Positions 52,801 to 64,000 of a DNA stretch of 64,000 bases are shown here, in pieces (the first letter of the stretch is position 1; every line of letters starts with the position of its first letter). The position numbers and the translations under genes were made by a program. Location of the stretch: assembly GCA_013076295.1 (NCBI GenBank), contig RQOL01000861.1:248001-312000 (forward strand), given 5' to 3'. Source of the stretch: Sanderia malayensis (lineage: Eukaryota > Cnidaria > Scyphozoa > Semaeostomeae > Pelagiidae). The notes under the pieces were generated by a model that was not told the DNA's origin, made no database searches, and saw only the letters and a list, made by a program, of their open reading frames with translations.

Positions 52801-54000
52801 TTAGATTTATCATCTTATTGAAAGGGCTGCCGATGGGTGGTGAAATATTTGAGCAAAAGTTAGTTTTATATATGGATTTGTTTAAAATAGAGTTGCATGT
52901 GTCTTTAAGAGATGGTTAAAAGAACAAAATTACCGCAATACAAAAGGCCAACTGCCAAACTGCAAATACTGGAAAAAGAATAAGATAATTGTGCTTTATA
53001 TGATAAGTAGTAAGTTATACATATGCTTGGTGAACATAATAGTAATGGAGAATCTCATTGTCTCAGCGACAGTGTGAGGAAAGTACATACCAAAAAAATT
53101 GTGTCTTTAGATCAGGAAGGAAGGTGAACCGTAACTGCACTGCTGGACACCAACTGTACGAAAGGTCGAAGACTGGAAAAAAATATCATCAGGGATTAAA
53201 TTTATCAAAATGGCTACTGAATGAATAATTTGGGTATTATTTGTAATTGTATCTTATTAATTGTATGTGAAAGTATAAATTATTAGCAATGAGTTCAGAA
53301 CAATTTACCTGTTCACTGTTGCGGAGGATTGAGAAACAACGAATAAAAATATTTTTGGCGCATTGTGTTTTGAAAATAATTTTGAATATTGCAACCATGA
53401 CAACAGAATGAAGATGTCCTCGGATGACAAAACATAGTTAACTGAAATTGAGGCCTCCTGGAAATGTCACAGAGATGTTGTTATTACGTGGGTGGAAACA
53501 CCCGGGTAGTGGCCTGATAGTGTGAAGATTACTTAGTTATCAGAAACGATTGATTGCAGAAAAATAAGACTTGAAGATACGGAAATGTAATTTTGCATGC
53601 ATTACTCCCACAATACATTCAGGTGAATAGCAAAATTATGTTTTGAGATATACAATTTTTATTGCAACATAAAAAGCTAAAGTCTTCTCCTGTCAACCTT
53701 CCTGTGTTATTTATTCAAAATCATTGATAATGCATTTCCTTCCTTCTCTGCGTATTTATGAATGAAGGGTACTGCAAAGTATAAAATACATTAACCAAGA
53801 TTGCTGCAAGGGAAAACAAATGGGAACACATATGATGGCCTACAATGCACTTAAAAACCGCTTCAACATGCTGTCCAATGTGTGACACATAATGTATAAT
53901 AATAAATATACTACATGTCACATTTTGAATAGCATAATATCTCCACATAATATATTGTATGAAATCAAATAAAGAGTGGACCGAGTAAAGATTATATGTT
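52801..54000. other. No gene seen
   Basis: AT-rich, stop-dense on all frames; no repeat motif recognised. Confidence 0.5.
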
Positions 54001-55152
54001 GTACGGTTGGCGCACTTCGTGCGCTACATTCGTGCGCTCATGCTGATGCCTCTTCCAACCCCACGTACAATGGGTTAGCTCACCTGTCTATCTATTGTCA
54101 AGAAACATTGGCTGATAGGGCGCACTTTGTGTGCTGCGTTCGCTTACGCTCATGCCCATACCTGCATACATACAGACCCACATATAAACCTACTATATAC
54201 CTACTATAAAAACATACTATACATACTATACCTACTATATAAACATACTATACCTAATATATCTAATATACAAACATACTATACCTACTATACAAACATA
54301 CTATGCCTACTATACCTGCTATGAAAACATACTATACCTACTATACATACTATAAAAACATATATTATACAAACATACTAAACCTACTATACTTAGTATA
54401 CACACATACAAAAACTTGTCAAAAGTTCAATTGAGGAGAATCGTGCAAATAGCCTGAGAGATTCATAACTTTGACTTTGTTTTCATTGTGCCTAAGCATT
54501 GCAAGCATGCCGAAGCAACACCTACTACAAAAACTACAACTATTTCAACTCAGAATACAAACCAAAGCTATGACCTGTGTTACCAATTGTTTCCTGCAAC
54601 TCTCCAGGGTCTTTGAAACAAATAGCAGCTTCTTGCAAAGATAATTCAGGTCGTAAAACACGTTGAAAGGTGCCCTTTGTGTGCAAAACAAAAACATGCG
54701 TCTTCTCCAAAAGTACTTGCTGCAAGCCGACGCCGAAAAACGATCGAGAATGCATATGAAGTCGTGAATTGTTCGAAAATTTAGTTTGCGACGCCAATTT
54801 GGAAGTTTCGCCAGCGTAAACGGTCGTTTTTTTGTGATAGCACAATTAGCAGAATAACTAATGGAATAATTCAATAATTGCCACATAATTGCCACATACA
54901 TAATTCTTCATTTGCTCAATAATTTGGGAGAAAATCGAAAAACAAAATCCATTACCATGGTTAAATCAATAAACTAGATATTCAGTGTGTATTTCATTGC
55001 CATATATCCACATACAAAAAGCCTTTGTGATCACATGGTTCGCCGTTTCGTCCGATTGTTTTTGGGCATTCGACTTTTTGTTTCAGGTCAAATCTATTGT
55101 TTTTGGCAAGAAAGTGCGTCATCATGTGACCTCCACAGAATAGTAATATTAG
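54001..55152 (-). repeat. Dispersed repeat family R, copy E
   Basis: Contains gttggcgcacttcgtgcgct, an ACTATACCT-type simple tract (54180-54400) and ends AGAATAGTAATATTAG. Minus frames at 54540-54845 carry VLLEKTHVFVLHTKGTF and, shifted, GELQETIGNTGHSFGLYSEL. Confidence 0.75.
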
Positions 55153-56701
55153 ATTTATTAACTCTCCAAGCCTAATATTGAATTTCACCTTCAGAGTTGG
55201 ATTGCAGTAAACCAACTGAACAGCTTTCTCGTATAGTACCAAAACTAAGGTGGTTGTTGTCTTTCTTTCTCGACCGCATACTTCTGTAGTGATACCTTGC
55301 ATGATTTTCAGTCCTGTGTAAATTGTACTCCATTCACTAACCGTGTTCAGGATGGTGGGAAGGACTCCAATGTTGGTCCAAAAATGTGGCCTCTCACCAA
55401 CTAATGAATGGAAGCCTGACCAAGGTGGAGTTGTGGCAAAAGTGCTTCTGTGTGACTTAAGCAATTGCCAAGGCACTATCTTGTTTGTCGTTGACAAGCT
55501 GGGTTCTACACTCTGTTCATCACTTTTGATAATTGTGGGATCATGTGCAAAGTTCTTTATCTTTGGCTTTGAATATTCTTATATTTTGGTGAATTCAATT
55601 GGCTGCACTTGCATGGTCTTTCACTTCAAAGCAATATTGACATTTTATATGGAAGCATGACTTGAAGCTTTCCGGAATACAGCAAACAAACCACCATGCC
55701 ACTGACTCTTGCGAGGTGTAGCAATAGTGAAATCACTATTATCAAAATTGAAGCACGCAAATTGCCTTCTTTGCAGGAACGAAAGAAAATTCACACCACT
55801 TGGATGAAATTTAAGTTGGTTTATTACTTCATTGGCTAGTGGGGCTTCAATCTGAAGTGCTCGATAACTTGGAACAGATCGGCCATCATCATTCAGTAGT
55901 TTAATGAAACTACTCCTGTGACTATATTCACGGACTTGAAGAGCAGTATCAATGACTTGCTTGTTCTCATTCCTTTCGGGTATTCTGAAGCCACTGTCAT
56001 TTTTGGATGGGCTATATGCAATTTGAACGTCAGATTTGGTAACATACACTATATTCTGGGCATTCACTAGTGCATGTTTCTCTAAAGAGGTGCTGCGAAC
56101 GTTTGATAATGATCAGAACTCTTTATTGTAGCCTCCTATTATCCACTTCAACATCGCAAACAATTCTGATGGCACATCTGTTTCCTTATGTGTAGAACCT
56201 CTCTCTTCTCTGAACCTAAATATTGATTTTCAAATGACCTTGGCAGCCTCAAAGTCTATTTTCAGTTGATTCTCCTATAATGCATTCTGCTCCAAAGCAT
56301 CAGTTAAAATTTCTTTATCAACCACATTTGATTTTATCAGGTGTGGCTTTTTTGGATTATCCTGAGGTAAGCTTGTAACATGATGCAGCTTTGATAATAC
56401 CATATCCTTAAGATATCTTCTGCTGAGTCTTTTCCTTAATGGCATACTCTTCAAGCAACGCATGGTATGCATTTTCGATATCTTCTGTGGTCAGAATCGC
56501 TCCACTGCCAATTTGTACATCAATGGCTGCCAATAGCTCTAGCTCAGCTGACTTTATCAGAGTTTCCATGTTTGAGCCATTACCAGGTTCATAGTCAGAG
56601 TTTGCTTTAGCACGCTGGACATATTTCACAGAACATGCCAAATGATATTTGAAATTAACTGCACAGGCATCTGTTGTATTTATTGTTGTGTTTAAGCGCA
56701 C
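55153..56701 (-). pseudogene. FEN/XPG-like multi-copy family, member 3 (N-terminal half)
   Basis: Minus frames in order: 56701-56408 (CAVNFKYHLACSVKYVQRAK, TTEDIENAYHALLEEYAIKE), 56067-55645 (QVREYSHRSSFIKLLNDDGR), 55497-55153 (NIGVLPTILNTVSEWSTIYT, GLKIMQGITTEVCGRERKTT). These match the first half of the same broad family as the genes at 5.9-9.5 and 34-36 kb. The C-terminal nuclease-like half is missing, cut by repeat copy E. Several stops. Confidence 0.45.
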
Positions 56702-56734
56702 TTTAAATTCTTCATTTGCTCCTTTTTACGGTGG

Positions 56735-56990
56735 CCTACAAGTGCAAAACACTAAAGTCAGAACACAAAACTTAAATTGCATATGAAAACAAATCTTGCT
56801 GCTCGTAAATGTTTTTAGAGCCACAAAATTGGTTTTTCAATGCACGGAACCCAATTTGCAATGCACAAAAATGTTATATTATGCACTCAATTCTAATGCT
56901 ATACATTGTTCAGAACACAAAACTTTATCTCGATACACATTAGTTTTTCAGAACACAAAACAAATTGACCACCAGGAGGGGTTCGTTGTG
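56735..56990. repeat. Degenerate subterminal repeats (acacaaaac type)
   Basis: Repeated cagaacacaaaac(t/a), gtgcaaaacac and caatgcacaaaa units immediately before transposase copy 2, equivalent in place to the 24.1-24.3 kb array. Confidence 0.6.
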
Positions 56991-57009
56991 AACATGTGGC
57001 GTAAACAAG

Positions 57010-58251
57010 ATGGATGAAACAGGAGATACATTTTCTTGTGCTGAGTGTATGAATTTTGTGCAAGAAGCACATAGATTCTGTGCGACATGCGGGGAAAAGA
57101 TTAAATGGGAGGAGGTCACAATAAAGTATTACTTCAAGTGTGGGTATCAGTATGATTCAATACTCGTGTTTTTTCAAAAATTTCATGATATTCAAATGAG
57201 TCTCAGAACCCTTAAGAGCAGACTCAAAAGTTTTGGTCTCAAGAGAAGGTCAATTGCATATGATGAAGAAGCTGTGAGAATGAGAATACAGGAAGAATTA
57301 GATGGCCCTGCCTGCATGTCCGGGTATAGAAGTATGTGGCATACTCTACAAATGGAAGGCATTGCCATCCCGAGAAACGATGTTGCAAGGATATTGAGTG
57401 AACTAGACCTAGAAGGTTGTGAATAAAGAAAAAGCAAACAAATGAGAATGTATGTATCTACAGGTCCTAATCAGTGCTGGCACATCGATGGCTATGACAA
57501 ATTAAAACTGCACAGGTTTCTCATTCACGGTTGAACAGATGGATGGAGTCGCAATCTTTTGTGGTTGAAGGTAACAAAGTCAAATAATGACCCAAGATGC
57601 ATAGGGGAGTTTTACCTGGAAACAGTATAAGCGCTAGAAGGAGGCCCGATACGTGTAAGAAGTGGCCACGGAACAGAAAATGGGTTTGTTGCTGCAGCTC
57701 AAAGCTATTTTTTGAATGACATATGTGCACATAAATATGGTTCATCCCCTCATAACCAATGGATAGAAGGATGGTTTTCCTTTTCCCGTAGATCAAGATC
57801 AACCTGGTTGATAAATTTTTTAAAAGTCCTAATTGAGAGGTGCTTGTTTACACCAGGCAGTAAATTGCAAGATGAATGCCTCTGGAATTGTTTTTCTGAT
57901 CTTATTTAATCTGACTTGAATTCTGTAAAAAATCATTGGAGTTCCCATTACATACGTAAGTCAAGGCATGATTCAATTTCAGGGAGGCCAAATGAACTAT
58001 TCTTCATTCCTGAAATACATCGAGGTATTGATTGTCTTGAAGTTGTACCTTTGGACAAATTTCATTTTGCTGTAAGTAAGCTTGAAGAGGAGTCTCACGA
58101 TGATCCCTACACTTATTACTTTTCCTATTTGCGAAAAATCAATGGCATGCAAAACCACATGATTGTTGAAAAGAACTTGATCAATACACCATACTGTTAC
58201 AGCAATGCCAGGCAGGGTTCCAATAACTCGAGTGAAAATCACAAATTTTAA
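57010..58251 (+). pseudogene. Integrase-like DDE transposase, copy 2
   Basis: ATG 57010: zinc ribbon CAECMNFVQEAHRFCATCG fused to the helix-turn-helix part (MSLRTLKSRLKSFGLKRRSI) and GPACMSGYRSMWHTLQMEG. After a stop at 57424 come QCWHIDGYDKLKLHRF (first Asp), RVRSGHGTENGF (second Asp changed to Gly), NQWIEGWFSFSRRS (Glu), then HYIRKSRHDSISGRPNELFF. Further stops lie near 57533, 57629 and 57909. Diverged relative of copy 1 and inactive. No HECT frame is seen beside it. Confidence 0.75.
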
Positions 58252-58924
58252 GCACACTTCAACTGTCAACAAAACAAATAGCATTTCCATAAGCAAATAC
58301 TCAAGGGGACAAATTTTCTAGCTAATACACATAGAAAGCTTTACATAATAGCAAACAAGTAACTTAGGTAATAGTAATACTAATAGCAATAGTAAAGAAA
58401 ACTCAATAGAAACTTAGTAAACCAAATGGTAAGCTTTTCTTGACAGCAAATTTCATGGAATTCCAAATCCTCTTGTATTCTTTCCTGCAAATATAATATG
58501 TGCTTTAAAGTGGTCATAATCTCTATGTACGACAGGCAGGTAGAGGATACAGCCGCAGGTGTTTACCTTTGGATACATTCAGAAGGATCCATCTTTTTCT
58601 GGCTCATGAAGAAATTGCAGATATAAGAATAAACAATGTGGTGGGACAACTCTACAACCACTGCAAAAGAACAAAATTTCTGATAGCTCATATTCACATG
58701 CTTTTTTCTGCATCTTGCAACAAATCTTCCCAGTAAGACAGTACTAGACTCTCTGTCTGCCTTTTGCTTTAATCTTCACACTCTCTTTGCACATGGAGGA
58801 GGGCATGGAAATTGCTGGCTGTGAGTTTTTCTTCATTTTAATAAAATACTGCTTTGAATTTGTTTGGAAAATTGACCATTGCTGGAAAAACTTCTAGCGT
58901 ACTTAAACCTTTTTTTAAACTTTC
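58252..58924. other. No gene seen
   Basis: AT-rich sequence without recognisable frames. Confidence 0.45.
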
Positions 58925-59272
58925 CTATGCAGGATGTGCTGGTCCAAAAACTAACCAATTAAGGGTATTCTTGACCAAATCATTCACCTGGTTCATTGAA
59001 CTGATTATTTGCAATGTACCAGCCATGCCAAAAATGGTATGAAGTCCTGTATTGCTTATGATGTTGTTTACTTCAGCCAGGGTTGATGCAGCCAAGAGTT
59101 GTTCCAGAGACATTTTTGGGGCCTGTTTATATGGAGAGGGGCCAGCCCTCGTACAAGGGCTGCATTTGCATGCTTGTTTATATGAGAATTTGGCAGCCCT
59201 CTTAGGAGGGCTGGGAGCACCAGAGCAAACATTTTCACAGCTATATTCCTTCACAGTGATAACTTCCGACAT
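58925..59272 (-). CDS. Possible coding exon of unknown gene
   Basis: 115-codon frame with ATG at 59272. It has an internal repeat (FSYKQACKCSP / SPYKQAPK) matched at DNA level by two hairpins, cagccctcgtacaagggctg (59142-59161) and cagccctcttaggagggctg (59192-59211). The second half is helical and aliphatic. It abuts the Penelope 3' remnant. Not recognised; could be non-coding. Confidence 0.25.
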   Translation of the reverse strand: MSEVITVKEYSCENVCSGAPSPPKRAAKFSYKQACKCSPCTRAGPSPYKQAPKMSLEQLLAASTLAEVNNIISNTGLHTIFGMAGTLQIISSMNQVNDLVKNTLNWLVFGPAHPA

Positions 59273-59557
59273 GAAAACAAGTTTTACCTAAAGAACTATT
59301 GACATTCAACCATATCTATTGTATCATGCTTTCACACTTTTAGTTAAATAGTTTACACGTCCTTTGTTTTTAACTCATAATAGACCCATCTTCACAACCT
59401 TTTGTATTAGAGCGCCACTTCTTCTATTGTTCTTATTGTTTTGTATATGTTCCAGCTGATAGGTTATTTTCTTCATTAAATCTGCCTGATGAGTGCATAA
59501 GCACAAAACTCAGAGTTGCAGGGAATTATGTCTTTTTTATTGAACATCACTCAATTC
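59265..59557 (+). mobile_element. Penelope-like 3' end, second copy
   Basis: Starts ccgacatgaaaacaag, corresponding to the last ~12 codons of the 16.5-kb element, and continues through the same 3' non-coding region (tttagttaaatagtttacac; gatgagtgcataagcacaaa) to atcactcaattct. Extremely 5'-truncated copy of the same family, slightly diverged. Confidence 0.88.
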
Positions 59558-59632
59558 TATATATCACTCTACACATATGTGTATTGAGCACTGTCGAGCG
59601 GTGTTTTTCAAATTTATTATTACCATTATTGC

Positions 59633-59678
<46 letters not shown>

Positions 59679-59762
59679 CAAATGAAGATTGTCGCAAGTA
59701 GACAGCATTTGACTCTGAGTATTGAAAAATGCTGTAGTTTTTCTTTGTTTCTACTCTTCATG

Positions 59763-59807
<45 letters not shown>

Positions 59808-59860
59808 ATATATATATATATGTAGATATATATATATATCTACATATATATATATTGTCA
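59633..59860. repeat. (TA)n microsatellite tracts
   Basis: Three TA-rich blocks (59633-59676, 59766-59806, 59807-59858) separated by short unique sequence; the last forms a potential cruciform. Confidence 0.9.
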
Positions 59861-60553
59861 CATCGACATGTTGATAAAAAATGGGAATCAGTCCCACAAG
59901 CTCACAGATCCACTTGGGCAAGCACTTTTGATATCAAGATGTACATTAAAGAAGCAAATGAGCAAAAACACAAGGGAAATCTTGTTCAAAGTAAGAACAA
60001 CATTGAAACAGCTTTTTGCAAAGAACGTGACAGGGAAATTCTCGTTACAATCTAACAAATTGTCTAACCGGCAGCTTCTTTCCGCATTCTTATGTTTTAA
60101 GGGATGGAGATTAATATTCCAAGATGGGTCCAGCTCTATTATGCCTATATGTCACATGGGCGATGACGTCATTTTAACGGTTGACAGAGAAGTAAGATCT
60201 CGATTATCTGACTCTATGTATTAGCTAGAACGTTGAAAATGGCACCAATCGATAACTCTTTGGCCCGCCTATTAAACGACGTAAAGAAAATCAAAATCTG
60301 ATGACATCAGCTTTTTCATGATGACGTCATCGAAATCTTTAAAATGCCTTAAAATGCTGAAAAACAGCTGGAATCATTTGAAATCAGTCTACGGCCGTGA
60401 ATACAAAAAAATTTGTAGAAATGAACTTAATCGTGTATGAAGTGTCACGCAGGTAGTCTTGGACCGCCATTAATTGATTGTGACGTCATCAAAAATTCAC
60501 TAATCTCAATGTTTAATATCTAAGCCTAAAAATAAGCTTTCAAAAAGCGAACT
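59861..60553. other. Repeat-like segment related to palindrome arms
   Basis: Shares gggcgatgacgtcat, tttaacggttgacag and atgacgtcatcgaaa-type blocks with the arms of the 10.5-12.5 kb element in the same order. The 119-codon frame 59868-60224 is not recognised. Confidence 0.35.
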
Positions 60554-60870
60554 TCATGGAGCACAGTCACTATCGTCATCGCTGCAATCACGTTCACGAG
60601 ATGAGTCGCCATAGAAAATCAAATCAAGTTTGCTTGGTCCATCATCTATGTCATCTTCGCCGCTGGATTCGATATCTTCATTATTAATTGTTTTCGCTCG
60701 TTTTGCCTTTGGCTCTTTTGCTTTGGTTGCTTTTACAGATATTGATAACGAAGGAGGTAATTGATTCCTTAAAATGGCAAATGATGTTCTCAGATCTGGT
60801 ACATTACGTGATGAATTTAGATATAAATTGGCGGCCAAATTTCTTGTACAGACATAATCTGTACAGGAAG
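60554..60870 (-). CDS. Possible C-terminal exon, basic-acidic
   Basis: Frame entered at a splice-acceptor-like CTGTACAG|ATTATG (about 60870): DYVCTRNLAANLYLNSSRN, a Lys/Ala-rich patch (KATKAKEPKAKRAKT) and an acidic end (SSGEDDIDD, DCSDDDSDCAP). Not recognised; such tails occur in nuclear and transposase proteins. Confidence 0.3.
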
Positions 60871-62784
60871 TCCGTAAAAAAATTACCTGTGAACCACACT
60901 GCTACTACTAATCCATGATAACTGAGTTTCAATGAGCAGTCCGTATGTTCAATTTCTTTAATCATGCAGACTCTGTACTGCAGTTCAGTTCAGCTCAATT
61001 CGCCATAGCTTTATGGAGCCGTTGACGTTCAATCGCCATATCCCGCGCATTACTTATATTACCACACCAATTGCTCATGTTATCAATCCAATAGTGCACC
61101 GCGACCAATGGTAAACTTGGTAGTGCACCCGAAGAATAATAATAGCTTCCTTCAATGAATCATCACCTCAAGGCAAGGACGACTGGGACGAAATGTCTCC
61201 AGCTGTTTTTATGCTGGTTAAGCCTTGTTTAAGCAGGGTTAATGTTCGAAAGAAATGTTTATAATGACACATGCTGAATCACATCATTTCTGGGCATAAT
61301 AATGATAATAACTTCAAGGAACCAGTCCTTGACATTACTTCCTATGAGGGATGAGTGTTAAGGGTCTTACTGTGATCATACTGTGTGTGAGAGCTAGCTG
61401 GATCATATCATAGTAACAAACTAAAGCATTCCATCATTCGACTCTTGGGGACCAACAACAAAGGTTCAATTTCTTGCGTTTCTTCCTATGGCTTATTGCT
61501 GTTTTCATGGCGACGATTTTCAAGACAACGTGAACAACGCCGGTGAGATCGTTTTCATTTGGTAATGTATCTTAATTAAAGCGCAGGTTCACTTGGCACT
61601 TGCTAGCTATATGTAAACAAGACATTTCCACTGTTTCGAATTCAGCTCGTACTTGTTAGTTGTTTGAACATCCCAAGCGACCGATAGCTTACCGATCCAT
61701 CCATGTAACATTGTAATTTATCCTTCGCGAGACTTGGTGTTATAGTTCGAAAAACCTGGAAAATGTCGTTCGGGCCACTCCTTTTTTGGCCTCTGGCCTG
61801 CAGTAAGTTTACTGAAAATTTGTAGGCCACACGTTACGTGAACATTTTGTTCTGCTAGCATGCAGTGACTGTTCAACAATCCCAGCTTCGTATAGTCGTT
61901 GCGGGATTGCTTTAGCCAACGAGAAAGACAATCTTTCTATTCTTTCCAACACATACGACTAACACGACAATTTTTGCCCGCCCCAGCTTACATTTTCACC
62001 TTTTCGCACCTTAGTGAAAGAAAAATCAATGATTCCGATCGTCCACGGACTCGTAAACTTATTATATTTGAGCTTGTCAAACATTACTTGGAAACTGTGG
62101 ACTATTTGTCTCTGTCTTACCGCATTTTAATTAAGGAGTATCACGACAATTTGATGGGTAGTTACCACGAAAATAGAGACGGGCAGGCCATACAGTTTCA
62201 AAGTACAATTTGATGAAATGCCGCGTATGTCACTCTAACAAAAGCAGAGCTCTAAAATTACTCTAAAATTTGGAGCACTAACCTTGAGTCTAGCGACCTT
62301 GACATTAATTTGGGCTAAAATCTACTGTCGGATGTTGGGTTGGTAACTCACCCTGGCACAAATAGCCAAATCACTACGGATACTCCAAACGTTGATATTT
62401 TCTGTATTGTTGCTCCTATTACTGTTACGACCACAAACAAGTTTTTATTGTAAACAATTTGTTTTTGACTCACGGCGCATGCGTCGTGTAGTCTATATGG
62501 CCAATTTTCTCGAAATAACAATGGTTCGATTGTTGGGATAAAAATTCTTGTACCATCAGGTATTGCGAAATTTGAAATTCTAAAATTTTCCCATACAAAT
62601 CTCTTATAAAAAGTCGCGCAAAATTTTATTCTTGTGCAAATTAGGAGATCATGCAGCTGAAAACAATTGCAAGCTGTCATTATTCTCAGTTGCTGCTGGT
62701 TTGATTATTAATTTTTATTCGTGCGTGGCCAGAATCAAGAAGGCCCAAAAAACGCCATTTTTATTTTGATAAAGAACACGGGAA
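60871..62784. other. No confident gene
   Basis: A minus stretch at about 61010-61140 reads SLPLVAVHYWIDNMSNWCGN and could be an exon of the same unknown gene as 60554-60870, but lacks a family match. The rest shows nothing. Confidence 0.25.
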
Positions 62785-62973
62785 TTGCTTTCTTGTTGTG
62801 GGGATAAATTGATCAAAATTAATGCCTGCAAGTTGAGGAGAAAAGCTGTGCGGAAGTATAGTAGGCCCCAAAAACTATTGTATCATCATTTGCACCATCA
62901 TTATGTTTTATTGTTTTTAGCAGCGGATATTAAAAGTAATCCCTGTCCAGAAAATCCTGACTTCAGATTTTAA
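62785..62973 (+). pseudogene. LINE ORF leader with 2A-like motif, fragment
   Basis: Short frame with HHLHHHYVLLFLAADIKSNP followed by CPENPDF. Many invertebrate LINEs begin with a hydrophobic stretch and GD(V/I)ExNPGP, a 2A-type peptide; here the NPGP glycine is Cys. Fragmentary. Confidence 0.35.
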
Positions 62974-64000
62974 ATTGTTGATGATTACGTACATTTAATT
63001 TAGTTTTCTTTTCAATCTCGGGTTTTCTAAATTTATCTATCTGTTTTGGGGTATTGTTTTGTTTTTCATGAAGTCACATCAACAAAGATTTGTTTTTGGT
63101 TTTCAAACCGAGTGTACTTTTCAAAACATATCGTTTTAATCAAATGCTAGATGCTTGAATGTATAGGCTGTGAGTCCCCTGAAGGGTCACTTTCATCTTT
63201 CTTCGTCCACAATTTCTGTTCTATGTAAAGTGTGGGTCAACACCTAGCCTTTGTTATGTTTTGCGAGGTGACCATGGTGTGCTCGGTAACTGACCATCTT
63301 GGGAGACACTAAATCGTGTAAAAGCAGCTAGCATTCTCAGTTTATGTTCAGTTGATTATTGTGTTAGTCATATTCTGACACATCGTTTTCTCTGTGCATG
63401 GATTTCTGACGAAAAATATAGCAATTACCTGATATCGTTCTTATTTTGTTTTGTTCTTTGACTGTTTATAGTTATACTTGCATTTACTTTACGGGAGGGC
63501 CTGCCACCATTTGTCCAAAAACACAAATTGGGTCACCTCCCCCAAGAAATAAGTTGGCTAATCTCCAGCAACGGCATGTTTGTCGTGGCCGCCTGGATCC
63601 TGGCGCCCGATAATTTCTTCACACTGTGCCCAAACCAATAAACTGCTGTGTTTTGTTTGATTTCTCACCCTTGGGCTTCCTCTGTTGATGTTGTGTGGGC
63701 TAACAACCTTAGCTCTTTGCGCCACGGTTACATAATCCTCATCAACTGTTATTACTTTGGTGCACCTGGGCTGCCCGATGACACACTTCAGATACAGTAA
63801 GTAAGGGCCCATCTACACGAGAGCTTGAAACATGACCAAGTCCGTCTAACCGAGCGTGTTGCATAATGCAATTGACTTGCAATGTTCCAAATTTTTAGCA
63901 ACAGGGCCCCTTTTCACCCATTAAGACCTGTCAGCAACAAGCAAATTAACATGTAAACATGCATATCATGGTCGCGCTCATTTTGTTTCATTCAAATACC
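62974..64000. other. No gene seen
   Basis: The 84-codon minus frame at 63558-63812 is not recognised and no repeat was noticed. Confidence 0.4.

Noticed and set aside
59577..59825. YIYIYI-rich frame
   Set aside because: Translation of TA microsatellite.
60554..61140. PiggyBac transposase
   Set aside because: The exon-like fragments have an acidic/basic tail but no DDD catalytic segment or Cys-rich end could be seen.

Overview
This is eukaryotic, almost certainly animal, DNA. It has GT-AG introns, LTR and non-LTR retrotransposons, Penelope-like elements with GIY-YIG domains, Harbinger transposons with MYB-like partners, a Helitron, and relics of a Polinton/adintovirus-like virus. The mix is typical of cnidarians (coral, anemone, hydra); that taxon call is inference. 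No intact conventional host gene could be identified. Nearly every coding stretch belongs to a mobile or virus-derived element, and many insertions are nested with readable target-site duplications (TSDs).

Region 1 (1 to about 30.5 kb) is one old endogenous Polinton/adintovirus-like element, mostly minus strand, cut apart by later insertions. Right to left its genes are: a small unknown gene (25.75 kb, stop codon at 20.10 kb), a C2H2 zinc-finger gene (19.9-19.5), a plus-strand unknown gene with a Cys-rich tail (18.3-19.06), a Bcl-2-like candidate (16.2-15.7), two small basic core-like proteins (15.6-14.9), a Fic-domain protein (14.7-14.1), an unknown 350-residue protein (13.9-12.9), the packaging ATPase (12.8-10.4), a chromodomain integrase (10.3-4.1), three minor-capsid/penton-like reading frames (4.1-1.0), a basic core protein (1.04-0.58), and the start of the double-jelly-roll major capsid protein running off the left edge. 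No DNA polymerase is visible. Genes are tightly packed; five have a TATA-like box 27-36 nt before the ATG. Two intergenic zones carry CCAAT, TTACATCATC and perfect heat-shock-element arrays.

Insertions in region 1 are: LINE 3' ends (1.3-2.05; 4.26-4.58), a 4.6-kb TIR element carrying a FEN/XPG-like multidomain gene (5351-9956), a 1.94-kb palindromic element (10531-12472), a Penelope-like element (16472-18270), a Harbinger element (20115-25509) that itself holds a second transposon with an integrase-like DDE transposase and a HECT-like fragment, and a Copia element with both LTRs (25849-30386).

Region 2 (30.8-38.6 kb) has three copies of a dispersed repeat family and a second member of the FEN/XPG-like gene family (34.0-36.2). 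Region 3 (about 38.8-50.5 kb) is a degenerate Helitron (minus strand) broken by a LINE that carries a complete Harbinger element, by another dispersed-repeat copy, and by a TA-flanked TIR element with a HIRAN-like reading frame inside a Helitron intron. Region 4 (50.7-64 kb) holds a pogo/jerky-like transposase relic, a second type of GIY-YIG retroelement, a third FEN/XPG-like family member, a second integrase-like DDE transposase, a 3' remnant of the same Penelope-like element, a TA microsatellite and mostly featureless DNA.

The most interesting biology is the viral relic with host-like accessory genes (Fic, possible Bcl-2) under apparently heat-shock-type promoters, and the FEN/XPG-like gene being the only gene seen inside a TIR-bounded element.
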